Shown piece by piece: positions 1-11,710 of a stretch of 64,000 nt of DNA. The position numbers were made by a program, and so were the translations under genes. Every line of letters starts with the position of its first letter. The first letter of the stretch is position 1. The stretch is from the NCBI GenBank assembly GCA_911728435.2, contig OU452207.1, forward strand, positions 17,819,682 through 17,883,681, read 5' to 3'. The stretch comes from Apoderus coryli. Taxonomy: Eukaryota; Arthropoda; Insecta; Coleoptera; Attelabidae. The notes beneath the pieces are model-generated. The model was not told the DNA's origin and did no database searches. It worked only from the letters and a program-made list of their open reading frames with translations.

Positions 1-1549
1 GGCGGTATAATTCCTCCCATTTGTGTTGTGTGTGGTCGTTTCAAGTTAATAGGGGCTTACAAATCGGACCTCCCTGTTTTGTTTACATTCATTGCCTGGA
101 AAAGAAAAAGAGGTAAATGACAAAATAAAAGGTCATGAATAATAAGACTCATAATTAATATATCTAGTTCAATAGTTTTGGTCTCTTATGTAACTTACCA
201 GCTTTTCATTCCTTATTTTTAGGATTGGCTTTTCTTAATATTTGCTTTGTTTTGGTATTAGTATTATTGTGATGCCTGTCAGTTTAAAAGTTTATCACTG
301 ACAGACTGTCATAGCTGGCATCCAAACGTCCAAATCCGATAAGTACAACTCATTGATACAAACTCATATTATGAATGATTAAAAAGCAACTAAAGTACGG
401 GGGTTCGCGGCAATTTTTGGTGAAGGTTCCCGATTTTTGGGAGTTTCAGCCATTTTGGTTGCTGTGGAGCAAAGTGATCTACAAACGTGAAGAGTGCTGT
501 GTAATATAAGTGGTATTATTAGTGGAGGCACGGTATTTTTTTGAAGTTTTTGGTGCTCCACACCATTGGGGATTTAATTTTACTACTGTAGTAATTTTAC
601 TACTGTAGTAACTTTTATGAAAATACCATCGGGATACTACCCGATTGAACTTTCGTTACGTCAGTGTTTTGTTGATAGTACTGTACCTGATTAATGTAAG
701 CGAAATCATAACGTTTTGGAAGCGCACTACTTTGTAAGTTCTGTAATTTGTTTTATACACTATATTGTCCAACGTATGTATGTTTACTTGTGAACACGTA
801 AGATCACCCATATCCTTGCCGTAATTATAAAAGGCGATCTTATTAACGATCTTTATCATAATTTTAATATTTTCAATACGGTTTAGGTATAGATATATCA
901 TATGGTATTTTCATTGTTAGTAATAAAGTAAGGTTAAGTGTCTTTATTATTATGCGGTGGTTAACAACACGGCCGTACCAATAAAACACTGTATATAGAG
1001 ATATACATTTATTAATTTATTGAAATAATTTATATTTATTAAAAACTTGTTATATCTGTTATACCACGGTCGACTGCTTTATGATACTTTCCCTGCCTGG
1101 GTAATTTTCCTATTTTTGTCTTTTTATTTAGCTTCTACCGGTAAGGACTCACGTTGGGTAAGGGTAACAAAAAAAAAAAAATAGGTGGCGCATTTCATTT
1201 ATAGATTTCTGGGCAATTAGTTTGTGAAGACCTACACCACTCTCCTATAACTAGCGGGCACTGACCCTTACGACTGGTAGATTACCCCTGGAGACTGGAT
1301 TTAGAGGTGGAAGGCCGAGGTCTACGCAGCATTGGTTTGTAGGAACTAATTCCGAATATTGAATGATCTAATTGATCAAAAATAAAAGGAACACATTCGA
1401 ATATCTACCTAGCTTAAAAAAAGTTAATTACTAATCTGTTTTTTGGTATTGCTCTTGGTGATTGTTTGACTCTTGACCATTTGCTTCTTACGTACCAAAA
1501 AGGAAACCCCTGTTCCTATTCTATTTTATATTTGTGATATGTGGGTATT

Positions 1550-1717
1550 ATGGAACAAGAAAAGTGTCTTTATGCTGTTAGAATTAACTATGAAGGAATA
1601 TATTACAAAATTGAGGTAGACGATCTGGACTTGGCTACACTTCTTATAAATGATGTGGCCTTTATTAATGTTTCCTCATTCATTTTCAAATTTTCTGTGT
1701 TAAAGCTACGTCAATAA
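1550..1717 (+). CDS. Small hypothetical ORF (55 aa)
   Basis: An ATG at 1550 opens 55 codons ending in TAA at 1715-1717. The product begins MEQEKCLYAVRINYEG and has a mixed, globular-looking composition with an acidic patch (EVDDLDLATL), unlike the low-complexity frames around it. It could be the first exon of a gene or a TE accessory frame. I do not recognise it, and no splice donor or partner exon could be tied to it. Chance is the main alternative. Confidence 0.15.
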   Translation: MEQEKCLYAVRINYEGIYYKIEVDDLDLATLLINDVAFINVSSFIFKFSVLKLRQ

Positions 1718-2039
1718 TTTGTGTGACCGCATTACTTAATGACATAACCTCACTACATAATACAAATGTTAAATAAATATATATAATATCAACACTCGGT
1801 TACTCTCCCTCATTCACACGGGCTAGAACCGGTTTGAATCGGTTGTGATGAAGGACTAAAACCAAAGACAACTCTCATAACCGCGGGTATAATCGCGGAA
1901 TGGCGTGGATTCGACTTTAAGAAAACGTAAATATCCAACATAATCAATCAGCTGTCCTATTCATATATAATAACGGCTGTGTAGTGTCTTTGTCGAAAAA
2001 ATGCAAAAAAAGGACAGAGTTGCATGTTAGTTAATTTAA

Positions 2040-2058
2040 GTTACGCCGAAGGCGTAAC
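2040..2058. repeat. Perfect short hairpin
   Basis: GTTACGCC (2040-2047) and GGCGTAAC (2051-2058) are exact inverted arms of 8 bp around a GAA loop. No adjacent gene gives it a role. Confidence 0.5.
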
Positions 2059-2419
2059 AGAAGTGTTGCTATGTGGAAAAGTTAATTTTTGCAAAGGTGT
2101 GTAGGGTACTTTTCAACGGTGTACTAATTCGGCAAAATTATGTATTTTATCAATTAATTTACGTCTACAAAAATTTATTTTGTGTGCAACGCAGAGGGAA
2201 CTATCATTTTCTATAGGGAAATTTCGAAAGAACCACAATAGACAACTGCACAAAATGCTACTACTACAATCAATAAATTTACCTTTTTGCAACATCCAGA
2301 CGTACAATAAAAGCCTTTTTATTTCTACTAGGATCTGTTCTAAACACACTGGGTACATTTTCACGGTATGGTACGGCCCTTTATTAGGTTTTTCATTGTG
2401 AACTAAAAATGTTGGAAAA

Positions 2420-2893
2420 CGTTGAAAACGTCGTACAAATCTCGATCTGACTGCTTTCATGACACTGTCACTTTAGGTTATAACACTTTTTCACTAAAAC
2501 TTCATCAAAAATTTTTGAACAATAATCTTAAAGAATTGCTGGAAAAAAATACCAGACGCAACATGTGGTTGCAATTGGATGGTGCTCCCCCTCATTATGT
2601 CAGAGCAGTGAGAGAGTGGCTTAATCGGAACGATCCTGATCGATGGATAGGTCGCCTAGGACCCGTTCCTTGGCCTCCAAGGTCCCCGGATTTGAATCCA
2701 TTGGATTTTCATTTATGGGAGTTAGTTAAAAACATAACTTACGAAACTCCAGTGCGAACCTTGTGCGTATACGCGATGTGTGTAGTGAAATTAAACGCAA
2801 CCAATTTGAAAGTTCCAGAACAACAAACTCCTTAGTCAGGCCTTGCAGAAAGTGCGTTGAAGCTCAAGGAGCTCAGTTCGAACATTTATTGTA
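2420..2893 (+). pseudogene. Mariner/Tc1-like transposase, C-terminal fragment
   Basis: The frame reads LQLDGAPPHY, then RWIGRLGPVPWPP and RSPDLNPLDFHLW. This is the second catalytic Asp and the conserved WPPRSPDL(N/T)PLDF block of IS630/Tc1/mariner DDE transposases, which cut and paste DNA at TA sites. The N-terminal DNA-binding half and the first catalytic Asp are absent. No ATG starts the frame. A stop at 2833-2835 follows a frameshift; the typical C-terminus (CVEAQGAQFEHLL) reappears in another frame and ends at about 2893. AACACCCTGTA at 3705-3715 resembles the outer end of this element type and may be its right terminal repeat. It is a dead copy related to the one at 25.9-26.6 kb. Confidence 0.8.
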
Positions 2894-4145
2894 AATTCGT
2901 TGTTTCACTAGTGTAGGTATTGTGTGTACTTAGGTAATTATTTATTGAACTGTAATATTAAGTAGTTTCTTGTAAATCTGTTAATTCACTTTTAGGTATT
3001 TTTTTGTAACTTAGTTACTAGTTAGGTATTTTTTTTTCTAATAATAATGTATTGATAGACCAAAGAACTGTAACAACTATTTTATTAGGTTTTTAATTTT
3101 TTTTTGTTGGTCGAGGTTCTTAAACCAACCGATTTATAAAAACAAAGTTAAATGTTAAGATTCCCGATATTATTTCATTTATAGTAAATTTGTTCCATTT
3201 TCGTGTAGGTATTAATTACTATTAATTATTGTGGCAATACGAAACTGTCTAATAAACTCAGTGAATTCAAATCATGTATGAAAACAATTTTTAAATTAAA
3301 TCTTTTCAAATAATTATTTTACAAAAGTAAAACATTTTTGACACCGGCCTACTTTTAAAAACTCACATCCCGATAATAATAATATTTTCCTGTACTGATC
3401 ACAAAATTTTAAAATCGATTTTACTCGATAACCGTACATTTTATCAATATCACATAACAACACCTTTTTTACGTGTAATATGTTAGAGTTTAAGTTTCTG
3501 GGCTCAAACTTGCAAAAAAAGATTGCATAATAAAGTTAGGGTAGCTTTCCACTCTCATTTACCCGCCTCTGATGTTTATTTTTTAATAATCCTAACATCT
3601 GTTGACAGAGATCTTAAAAAAGTAACCACTTGTAAAATGTCATTACGATATTTAAAAACGTTTCGGAAATAAATGAATAAAACCACCATCAGGGTGGTAC
3701 CTTTAACACCCTGTATCTCGATAACAAAACATTTGTGAACCTATGTTAATATGAAGTTTTTTTCATGTTTTCATAAGTAGAATCTCCTGTTTGAGTTTGA
3801 TCCTTAAAAACTGAATCAGCCTATGTTATATTATACATAGGTAGAATGTTCTTTGTACAAACATATTTTTACATACAGAAGGCAAACACTTTTACCGGAA
3901 AATTTTAAAAAATATATCGTTATAAATGCATTTTATACTATTTCAGGTTAAAAATTTTATCTATTAATTTCTTTTAATTTTACTTAAAATAAATAATTTT
4001 TGTAATAGTCGGCGTTTCTTTATTTCCATTTTTCCATGTTATATTCAAGGTATATAATTGCATATGTTGACAAATAAATGCATAATTTAATAAACAAGCA
4101 ACAAATTATTGGCAGCAGAACAGGAACCATTCAACATCCAACATT
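2894..4145. other. AT-rich stretch, possible mariner right end
   Basis: No coding signal is visible. The only structured part is GGTGGTACC next to AACACCCTGTA near 3694-3715, which may be the right terminus of the mariner-like remnant upstream. Confidence 0.4.
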
Positions 4146-4149
4146 GCAA

Positions 4150-4745
4150 CAATTAAGATACTAGACCAGTTTGGATATGTCGTTTCTAATACGTAATTCA
4201 AATTTTAGCCCCGATATTAATTTTACTTCATTAGGGAGCATGTTGTACATATGGGCCACATTGTAGGAGAAGCTCCTCTCAAACTGAGCCGTCTTGTGTT
4301 TGGGTGGTGTTATAATAGACTTGTGTCTGAGATGCAAGTTTTGTATGTCAAAACGAAATTATCTTTTGATATAAGTATGATGGTAGTTTTTGAGTGATTA
4401 TTTTATTATAAATACGATACATATATGTAGTACCCGCCGCTCTTTCACATTCAACCATCTTATTTTCCGCAACTTATCTGAGATTTTCTAGTCGCTCTCT
4501 AAGATGAGGTTTACAAAACAGAACAGCCTGAGATTTATCAGGATTTATAGTTAAGCAATGGTCGACTGAAGCCTTTTTCAGATGCTCTATATCCGCATTA
4601 ATTTTGTTATTAGATTTAGTAATGTTATACGAAGCAAATGTGATATACAGCTGTGTATCGTCTGCATAATAATGAACCTGAATATGTTTTAAATATGTTA
4701 TAAGCTGTGATGTATATATTGAAACCAAAATTGGACCAAGTATTG
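4150..4745 (-). pseudogene. Non-LTR retrotransposon (LINE) ORF2 fragment
   Basis: Read on the minus strand, GPILVSIYTSQL is followed by YYADDTQLYITF, the reverse-transcriptase palm motif with the catalytic Asp pair. It then gives a linker ending in LTINPDKSQAVLFC. Further downstream (about 4330-4150) another frame gives a LINE ORF2 tail, with FERSFSYNVAHMYNMLPNEV. The segment between them is shortened. The fingers, the endonuclease and the 3' tail are missing, so this is an internally deleted, 5'-truncated copy. The family resembles CR1/Jockey-like LINEs; the exact clade is not resolved. Confidence 0.75.
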
Positions 4746-5087
4746 ATTTATTTTGTTAAGGAGAAAAAAGTAATATTTTGAATAGTTTTTTGATTTTTTT
4801 AGATTTCAATTCAAGATTTCTTTAAAGGTGAAAATATAAGCTCCTAGAGGTTATCTACGGGGTATCTCAAAAATGTTTCTATTTTTTTTTAAGACTTTTA
4901 GGCACGGCAGAACCTTATAAATAGAAAAACTTTTTTTTTAATTTATTTATTTTTTTAAAATAAATTTAATTTTCTTGATATCACATTAATCATAACGTGA
5001 AAATGATAACCAAAAAAAAAACACCACAAATTAGTGATGTTTACAATTAATTTAGGATTTTTTTCAATAAATTATTCTAATTTTACA

Positions 5088-5119
5088 CTGATGATGATGA
5101 CCATATATATGATCGAAAC
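5088..5119 (+). other. Hammerhead-like core motif (copy 1)
   Basis: CTGATGA is followed by an imperfect stem (GACCAT/ATGATC, one mismatch) and then GAAAC. This is the CUGANGA...GAAA pattern of hammerhead ribozymes, as carried by Penelope-like elements. Extra bases lie between CTGATGA and the stem, so self-cleavage is doubtful. Confidence 0.3.
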
Positions 5120-5220
5120 CTGTCTATTTAGATGAATGATTAAAAATAAATTATTATATTTAAATTTAGTTGAGACGACAGTTTATTATTTCCTTCATTA
5201 AATTGAGACTCCACAGAAAG

Positions 5221-6062
5221 AATAATAATAATAATAATAATAATATATTCTTTATTCGGAAGGTACAATGGTACATTGATTGCGTCTAAATATTAATTAA
5301 TAAGTTAAAAAACAATATACACTAAAATCTCAAACAATAAAATCATATGAATTAAATAAAATCTACAACACTAGAATAATTTGTATAAAATTAAATAATA
5401 TCCTAAACAATAAAATTACATGTACAATATTCAATGAACTGTTCCCCCAAGGTAACCGAGAAACTCCGAATAAACATAAAATCCGGTTAATGTGAGTAAA
5501 TGCTTCAATTTGTTCTTAAATGAGATGATGTTTGAGGCATTTTTTATATCCTCTGGTAGCATATTAAAGAAAGTAATACCAGAGTACATCGGTGACCTCT
5601 TGTAAAATTCCCTCCTTGGTCGTGAGGGATACAATTGATTTTTACCCCTTGTCAAGTATGTGTGTTGTGAACCGTTCCTCTGAATATATCCCATCTTATT
5701 AAAGGTGAACTGTAACAGTTTATAGATGTATATACATGGAACTGTTAATATTTTTTCTCTAATAAATAAAGGCTTACATGTGTCACGGCCAGATAGTCCA
5801 AATATCAAGCGAATAGCCCGCTTTTGTGATACGAATATTCGATGCAATTCCGTCGATCGCCCCCAAAGAAATGATGTTATAAGATATCGTTGGGTAGATT
5901 AAGGCATAGTACATCGATAAGAGAGTGCGTTGATTAAAGATAGATCTTAATGAGAACAGGACATAGCATTGCTTATTTACCTTAGCACAAACACTGCTAA
6001 GTTGATCCGTCCACATGAGTTCACGATCGACCAAAACTCCCAACAACCTAACAAAATCAGCC
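5221..6062 (-). pseudogene. LINE ORF2 C-terminus and 3' tail
   Basis: The minus strand gives LLGVLVDRELMWTDQLSSVC, then QKRAIRLIFGLSGRDTCKPL, and finally YSGITFFNMLPEDIK and FKNKLKHLL. These are the post-palm and C-terminal signatures of LINE ORF2. A frameshift near 5850 splits the frame. Beyond the stop the copy ends in AATAAAGAATA and a (TTA)n tract at 5221-5255, the 3' end of the transcript. The same tail type recurs at 44.9 and 48.5 kb, so a LINE family with a (TTA)n tail has been active here. Everything upstream of the palm is lost by 5' truncation. Confidence 0.8.
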
Positions 6063-7445
6063 CACGGAAGATTATGTCTGTAATAAAACGGACGGGCAAT
6101 GGAATTTACTGTTGTCCGGTCCTGTGGTTATGTCCGAGTTTTATGGTTTATATTACTTTGGGAATATTATTTAAGTAGATTGTATACAAATGTTCTAAAC
6201 TCAGTCATAAAATTTAAGGGTATATTTTCTATTTATCTTATCTTCCATTGATATGGGTTTTACAACATCTGCAAGTAATACAAGTATTATCTTTGCCTAA
6301 AGGAATTGTAGGTACCTAAAAAAAACAACCTTTTTTCTTATTCGAAGAATGACATGTTGGAAATACCGGGTCTAAACACTCAAAACCATATATATATTTT
6401 TTATTATATACAAAAAGCTATTTGGAAAGCGTCACGGTTTCCCATATCAAAATAATATATATAATGGGCACATAAAAAATTATGGGTTTTTGTCCAGTCG
6501 CGAAATCCAAACTTAAGAATCTTTATTAAAGTCGACATACAAATAAAAATGTATCTTATTTTGTAATGTTCTCACCCTGTAAATGTATTTGGGTATATAT
6601 TGTAAAATGGCCTTTTTTCTGATGGGTTTATTTTCATTTTGTATTACCTACTATGTAACTTTTATGAGGCAATTCTGGAAAGGGAAAAGGACATTAGAAT
6701 GGTTCTAGCCTTGATCGAGTAAAGAAGTGTTTTCAAAATTGTATAAAGTTAAATTAAATATTTTAATTTGTTTTTGAACTTAGTAAATTTTTCAGTTAAG
6801 ATTTATTTTCTAGTTTTTGTTTAAAGACTAAGTTCATTTCTCATTTTATTCTGAAGTAGTGAATTGTACAAAGTTCCGTAAGTTTTGATATTCCTTTAAT
6901 TGAAGGCCTTTTTGTTTAATCAGTTTTTGTTATATAAAGTTTAAAGTTATTTCTTTTAGTAATTGAAATAAATTCCGTTTTCACTAGTATATTAAAGTCT
7001 CGTATAGGAATTAATATAATTATTCGAATTATATTAATTTTCCTATTTTTAAGTAATACAAGTAATAACTACGATTTTCTTCTAAATTCTCATTATCGCT
7101 TAATTGTTTTATTCTTTCTCTTTCTTTTATTTATACATATTTATTTCTTTATTGTTATTAAATTTCTTTAATTAGTTTTAATTATTAAATTAGTTGATTT
7201 TAGCCCACAAACTTTGTGTTTCATTTCTAATAAAGTTTTTGATAAATTATTGACAAATGGGTCAACCAATTAAATATTTTCTTTTAAATAAAAAGTGATC
7301 CAACACTATAATGGTAAGTAATTTTGCATTACTTCAATACAGATTAATTATAAAGCTTATTTTATTTGTTTGTTTGTTTCATATAATAATTTGATTCTGT
7401 TATTATTCAAGTTGATATTCTTTGTTTGTTTTTCTTTATTATTTG
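6063..7445. other. AT-rich stretch, nothing recognised
   Basis: Frequent stops in all frames. I see no family motif, tandem array or inverted repeat of note, only T-rich simple sequence. Confidence 0.5.
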
Positions 7446-7449
7446 AAAC

Positions 7450-7530
7450 CGCTCGTAAAACGTGAATCGAACCCGTAACAATTTGGAGAGCATATTGGGG
7501 TTCATTCGGATTGAGCTATAACATTAGTAT
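7450..7530 (-). tRNA. Degenerate tRNA-like sequence
   Basis: On the minus strand TAGCTCAATCCGA resembles a pol III A box, and ACGGGTTCGATTCACGT gives a B box inside a T-arm-like hairpin (4 of 5 pairs). No acceptor stem closes. This is at best the head of an old tRNA-derived repeat, not a working tRNA gene. Confidence 0.25.
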
Positions 7531-7680
7531 TCTTTCTGAATGTATATAACACCCGCTAATTCGCAAACGGTTACATGTCCACCAAAGTTCACACTAAATG
7601 GCAAGTTTGTTGGAAACTTATTAAACTGGATGGCGACGGTCTTACTCAAGTTGTTTGTTTCTGTTGCACCACTACTGAAA

Positions 7681-8160
7681 CTACTCCAAAACAACGTTAA
7701 TCTTTTTCAGAAGTATACCGGAGTCTGCATCCTCAACCACTATCGTTGAATCATCCGCATACAAAAACACCCTTCCGAAGCTAATATGTTCAGGTAGATC
7801 GTTTACATATAGTAAGAATATGAGTGGTCCCAAAACACTACCCTGTGGGGTGCCGATATCATTACTCTCAGAATCGGACAAAGCATCACCCACACCCACT
7901 GCGAATCTTCGGTTGGTTAAGTACGATTCCATCCACTTATTCAAGGGTCCACGCAGCCCCAGACTATGCAGCTTATCCTGCACAAATGATTTATCAACTG
8001 TGTCAAACGCTCTCGATAAGTCAAAAAGCAAAGCAACGACGTAACATCCCCTATCCATGCTGTCATGGACACACTGTATGAAGTCAGTGACACAGGTCTC
8101 AGTAGAGAGTCCCTTTCTAAATCCATGCTGACTGCCACTGAGAACATCAAACCCGTCCAA
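7681..8160 (-). pseudogene. LINE reverse transcriptase fragment
   Basis: A 159-codon open frame holds SQHGFRKGLSTETC, then FDLSRAFDTVD with the first palm Asp, then GTPQGSVLGPLIFLLYVNDL and the catalytic YADD. This is the ordered core of a non-LTR reverse transcriptase. The frame is uninterrupted over the palm, but the copy lacks the endonuclease, thumb and 3' tail. It belongs to a different or less decayed copy than those at 4.1 and 5.2 kb, and cannot be functional alone. Confidence 0.85.
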
Positions 8161-8179
8161 GAATGGATTACTTCATGAA

Positions 8180-8880
8180 TAGCATCTTTATTATATTAAG
8201 TAGCGAAAGAAATATTTATAATCATAAATTACCCTAACTAAAATAAAATTTTAAAATATAAAACATCTTAATAAAAATAAATGGTCTTTATTGCAAAGAA
8301 AACAAAAATATAGAATCACAATAAATTTATTTTAAAAGTTTCAAAAGTAAATTAAAGCCAAACGTATCTTTATTATATTAAGTAGCAAAAGAATAATTAA
8401 CTAATCATAAATTACCCTAACTAAAATAAAATTTTAAAATACAAAAAAAACTTATTTTTGTTTGATAATAATAATAAAAGGCATTTATTACAACAAAAAA
8501 AAAAACAAAAATATACAATCTAAATAAATGGAGTTTACAGGTTACAAAATTAAAGCCAAACGTATATTGATTGTATTAATTAGCAAACGAATTAATTAAT
8601 CATAAATTTTCCTAAAATAAAATTTTAAAATACAAAACAAAAAAAAAACATATTTTCATTTAATAATAAAAATAAATAGCATTTATTGGAAGGGAACCAA
8701 AAATATACAATAAATTGAATTTACAAGTTACAAAATTAAATTAAAGCCCTAACCAAAATGTTAAAATAAAAAAAACTTATTTTCATATAATAATAATGCT
8801 AAAATGCCTCTATTCCAAAGAAAATATACAATCTAAATAAATTGAATTTACAAATTATAAAATTAAATATCAATAAACTA
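8180..8880. repeat. Tandem repeat, monomer about 180-200 bp
   Basis: A unit containing TATTAAGTAGC, CATAAATTACCCTAACTAAA and a (AAT)n-rich part starts near 8180, 8362 and 8561, with a shortened fourth copy from about 8740. The copies have diverged by small indels. No coding content. Confidence 0.7.
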
Positions 8881-8889
8881 CAATTTATA

Positions 8890-9470
8890 TGCTTGATATA
8901 AAATTTTTGATTTTCACGAATCAATCAACTTAGCGCTCCAAATAGACATCCATCTGGGGCTGCTTTATTTCAATTTCTAAAAGTCCCCTTACTGCATTAC
9001 GCATAGCGTTGAATAGTCTCCTTAGCCAGGCAAAGGCAGCGAACTGGATTACGCATTGGCGCTTCTAATAATGCACTAAGTTCTAAGTTTTTAGACGACA
9101 CAGTTAAAGCCATTGCAATTAAAAAATTTATACACGAAGAAAATTTGAAACCACAAGTTAATTTTGATGTATACGCATCAAGATACAACTTCAGAATGAA
9201 TCTCATTTAAGAAATTGCTGTCCTTAAATACTATTTTGTAAATAACCATGTACCTGAAGTATGTTTTTAAATAGGTAATAAATAAATAAAAATAATCCCT
9301 TTACCTCTATTTTAAAAGCGGCTATGATCATAACAACATGTATTGTCGGTTCCACAATCATTCGTGAAATCCTTAACCTAATAAAACCGTATGATTTACT
9401 ATACACAAAATCAGTTCATTTTAGATCACATCCCTTTATTTTGTCAATATATATTAATTGCCTAAAGTAA
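8890..9470. other. Unassigned stretch with a short open frame
   Basis: A plus-strand frame ending at 9208 gives FLDDTVKAIAIKKFIHEENL and later NFDVYASRYNF. It has a vague Gag-like look but no diagnostic motif. I do not call it. Confidence 0.3.
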
Positions 9471-10543
9471 TGTCACAATAAAGAAAGAGATGAGTATACG
9501 AATATGGTTTTAATAGGAACGGTGCCTTCACCAAGTCCCAAATTGAGAATTAGAAAACAGGGGTAGAGCCTCCCTTATGTCTTTTAGTATTTGAAGATTC
9601 AGGTAAGCGTGCTCTACTGAGTTAAATCTTTAGGTATATGGAGTTTAGAGAAGAGGTTGAGTTTTATTAATTTACTAGCTTGGCTTGTTGAGCTACTCGA
9701 GAATGGCCCACTTACATCACGCTCACGAAAGAGGATCTTATTGATTCTCCCTCGTAAACGAGTGACGGTCTGTATTTGAGCGGCGTCTCTCAGTTAATAG
9801 TTATTTGATTAAATTAAAAGAACCTATATTAAAATTAAAAGGGAAGTCAGATGAATATTACTATTATTTATTTAATTATTTAAAAAATGTACAAAAATCA
9901 ATTTTATAAAAAAGGACAAGTTTAAAAATCAACAATTATAATAATCAAAAGTTCGTACTTACATTACAATTATCTTCATTGCCGACACATTTGATATATT
10001 TTTCGCGTTAATAAAATATTTAATATTTATAATGATTAAAATAAAACTCTAATCGCGTTAAATAAACACTAAATCTTAAGACACTACCCAACAGGGGGAT
10101 TAGTGCTTCTAGGACCCGAAGTTTACTTCACCGAAGTTTGGAGAGAATACCCCGTAAAAGAGAGTTTTGTCGTTAGAGAACCTGGCGGAGCATTCGGACA
10201 CATATGTGCTCCAACGCGGGGAGACTTCATGGTCCGAGCCGCCAAGTCTATAACCACTCTCTTCAAACTTTATTACACAGAAGTGCAAATCAAAATCCCC
10301 TGTAACTTCCTGTTACAACAATATTATTTATAACTTTACTTTTTTCCAGTCTTTCCAATATCGACCAATCAAATTGTCTATTTTTATGGAAAAATATTAA
10401 TCAGCAATTTTCTTTCTCGTCTATTCCTATATTAGAGTCATGAACTTGTATAAACCTTGATGAACTTTTAAAAATTATTAATCAGCGTAAAATAGCTAGT
10501 TCGACCGAATGCAATTTTTTATTATAATATACCGGGTGTGACA
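9471..10543 (-). mobile_element. Solo LTR of the gag-bearing LTR element at 27 kb
   Basis: The minus-strand sequence starts TGTCACACCCGG (at 10543) and ends TATTGTGACA (at 9471), a matching TGTCACA/TGTGACA terminal pair. The interior matches, inverted, the LTR at 27135-27972 in several blocks, such as CGAGTAGCT, GAGCGGCGTCTCTCAG and the AAACTTCGGTGAAGTAAACT region. This copy is about 235 bp longer because it keeps a segment next to its 3' end. No internal domain follows, so it is a solo LTR left by LTR-LTR recombination. The flanks (AGTAA left, TCCCC right) do not match, so no target duplication is visible. Confidence 0.75.
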
Positions 10544-10668
10544 TCCCCGGACTCACGAAAAAATGGCCCCCATTTTTGCCTTTGCTGGGACGCTAATGGT
10601 GTCGAAGTTTAAAAAAAATAAAAAATGTATTTGTAAAAAGATCAACTGTGCCGCATACAATAGTATAT

Positions 10669-10712
<44 letters not shown>

Positions 10713-10922
10713 AAGAAAAATGAAATAAACTAACTTGTACGAATCAAAAAAATCTCGTGACACAAGCTGCAACTTAGTTGAATATCTTTGTTTGTTTGTT
10801 TATATATATATATATATATATAAACAAACAAAGATATTCAACTAAGTTGACAGAGTATAGTATATCACCGATATACAAAGAAAAATGAAATAAACTAACT
10901 TGTACGAATCAAAAAAATCTCG

Positions 10923-10995
10923 TGACACAAGCTGGATTTGAACCAACATCTCCCAATTGCCGGTCAGGTGTTTTAACCAATTAAACTATCGTGGC
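10923..10995 (-). tRNA. tRNA-like sequence, family A copy 1
   Basis: 73 nt fold by eye into a cloverleaf. Acceptor GCCACGA pairs with TTGTGTC (one mismatch, one wobble). The D-arm is GTTT/AAAC. The anticodon stem CCTGA/TTGGG includes wobbles, with loop CCGGCAA. The T-arm is GTTGG-TTCAAAT-CCAGC. The formal anticodon would be GGC (Ala), but base 33 is C rather than the near-universal U, and there is no T-run terminator right after it. It is more likely the tRNA-derived head of the surrounding repeat than a working tRNA gene. Confidence 0.55.
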
Positions 10996-11243
10996 ACATG
11001 AAAGAAACTTCTTTAATTCGTACATGCCTTGCTTCCTATGTGCTGTGCTACGCCTCGACCTTTTAATTCAAAGGCAACATAGACTACACACTGCCATAAT
11101 GCAATGTTATTTCTCTTTTGCTCATCGCAAATAAATATAAATAAACAAACAAAGATATTCAACTAAGTTGACAGAGGATAGTATATCACCGATATACAAA
11201 GAAAAATGAAATAAACTAACTTGTACGAATCAAAAAAATCTCG

Positions 11244-11316
11244 TGACACAAGCTGGATTTGAACCAACATCTCCCAATTGCCGGTCAGGTGTTTTAACCA
11301 ATTAAACTATCGTGGC
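11244..11316 (-). tRNA. tRNA-like sequence, family A copy 2
   Basis: Matches the copy at 10923-10995 base for base as far as I can see, inside the second tandem unit. Same loop CCGGCAA with C33. Confidence 0.55.
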
Positions 11317-11466
11317 ACATGAAAGAAACTTCTTTAATTCGTACATGCCTTGCTTCCTATGTGCTGTGCTACGCCTCGACCTTTTAATTCAAAGGCAACA
11401 TAGACTACACACTGCCATAATGCAATGTTATTTCTCTTTTGCTCATCGCAAATAAATATAAATAAA

Positions 11467-11516
11467 CACCTGACCGGCAATTGGGAGATGTTGGTTCAAA
11501 TCCAGCTTGTGTCACG
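11467..11516 (+). tRNA. 3' half of the family A tRNA-like sequence
   Basis: Begins at ACACCTGACCGG, just before the anticodon stem, and runs through the T-arm and 3' acceptor strand. The 5' half (A box) is missing. It joins directly to the end of the previous unit. Confidence 0.6.
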
Positions 11517-11611
11517 AGATTTTTTTGATTCGTACAAGTTAGTTTATTTCATTTTTCTTTGTATATCGGTGATATACTATACTCTGTCAACTTAGTTGAA
11601 TATCTTTGTTT

Positions 11612-11656
<45 letters not shown>

Positions 11657-11661
<5 letters not shown>

Positions 11662-11710
11662 CCTGACCGGCAATTGGGAGATGTTGGTTCAAATCCAGCT
11701 TGTGTCACGA
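11657..11710 (+). tRNA. 3' half of the family A tRNA-like sequence, second truncated copy
   Basis: Starts at AAAACACCTGACC immediately after a (TA)n tract, within a few bases of the break point seen at 11467, and continues to the 3' acceptor strand. Lacks the A box. Confidence 0.6.

Larger units (their letters stand above)
1..2110. other. AT-rich stretch without a recognisable gene
   Basis: No reading frame here resembles a known family. The stretch holds homopolymer runs, a short perfect hairpin at 2040-2058 and one small ATG-initiated frame at 1550-1717, both listed separately. The open frames at 379-561 and 656-901 have low-complexity products and nothing to support them. Confidence 0.6.

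Noticed and set aside
2113..2460. 115-codon minus-strand frame and its plus-strand partner
   Set aside because: Overlapping frames on both strands with no recognisable domain; it is the unassigned flank of the mariner fragment.
5230..5255. Independent (TTA)n microsatellite
   Set aside because: It sits directly after a LINE 3' end, and the same tail follows two other LINE copies, so it is the LINE tail.
8997..9208. Gag-like frame
   Set aside because: Only a vague compositional likeness on one strand and an equally long frame on the other; no capsid or zinc-knuckle motif.
10103..10333. 76-codon frame on the plus strand
   Set aside because: Falls entirely inside the solo LTR and has no homolog-like motif.
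10923..10995. Genuine tRNA-Ala(GGC) gene
   Set aside because: C at position 33, wobble-rich anticodon stem, identical tandem copy within a TE-like unit, and truncated relatives next to it.
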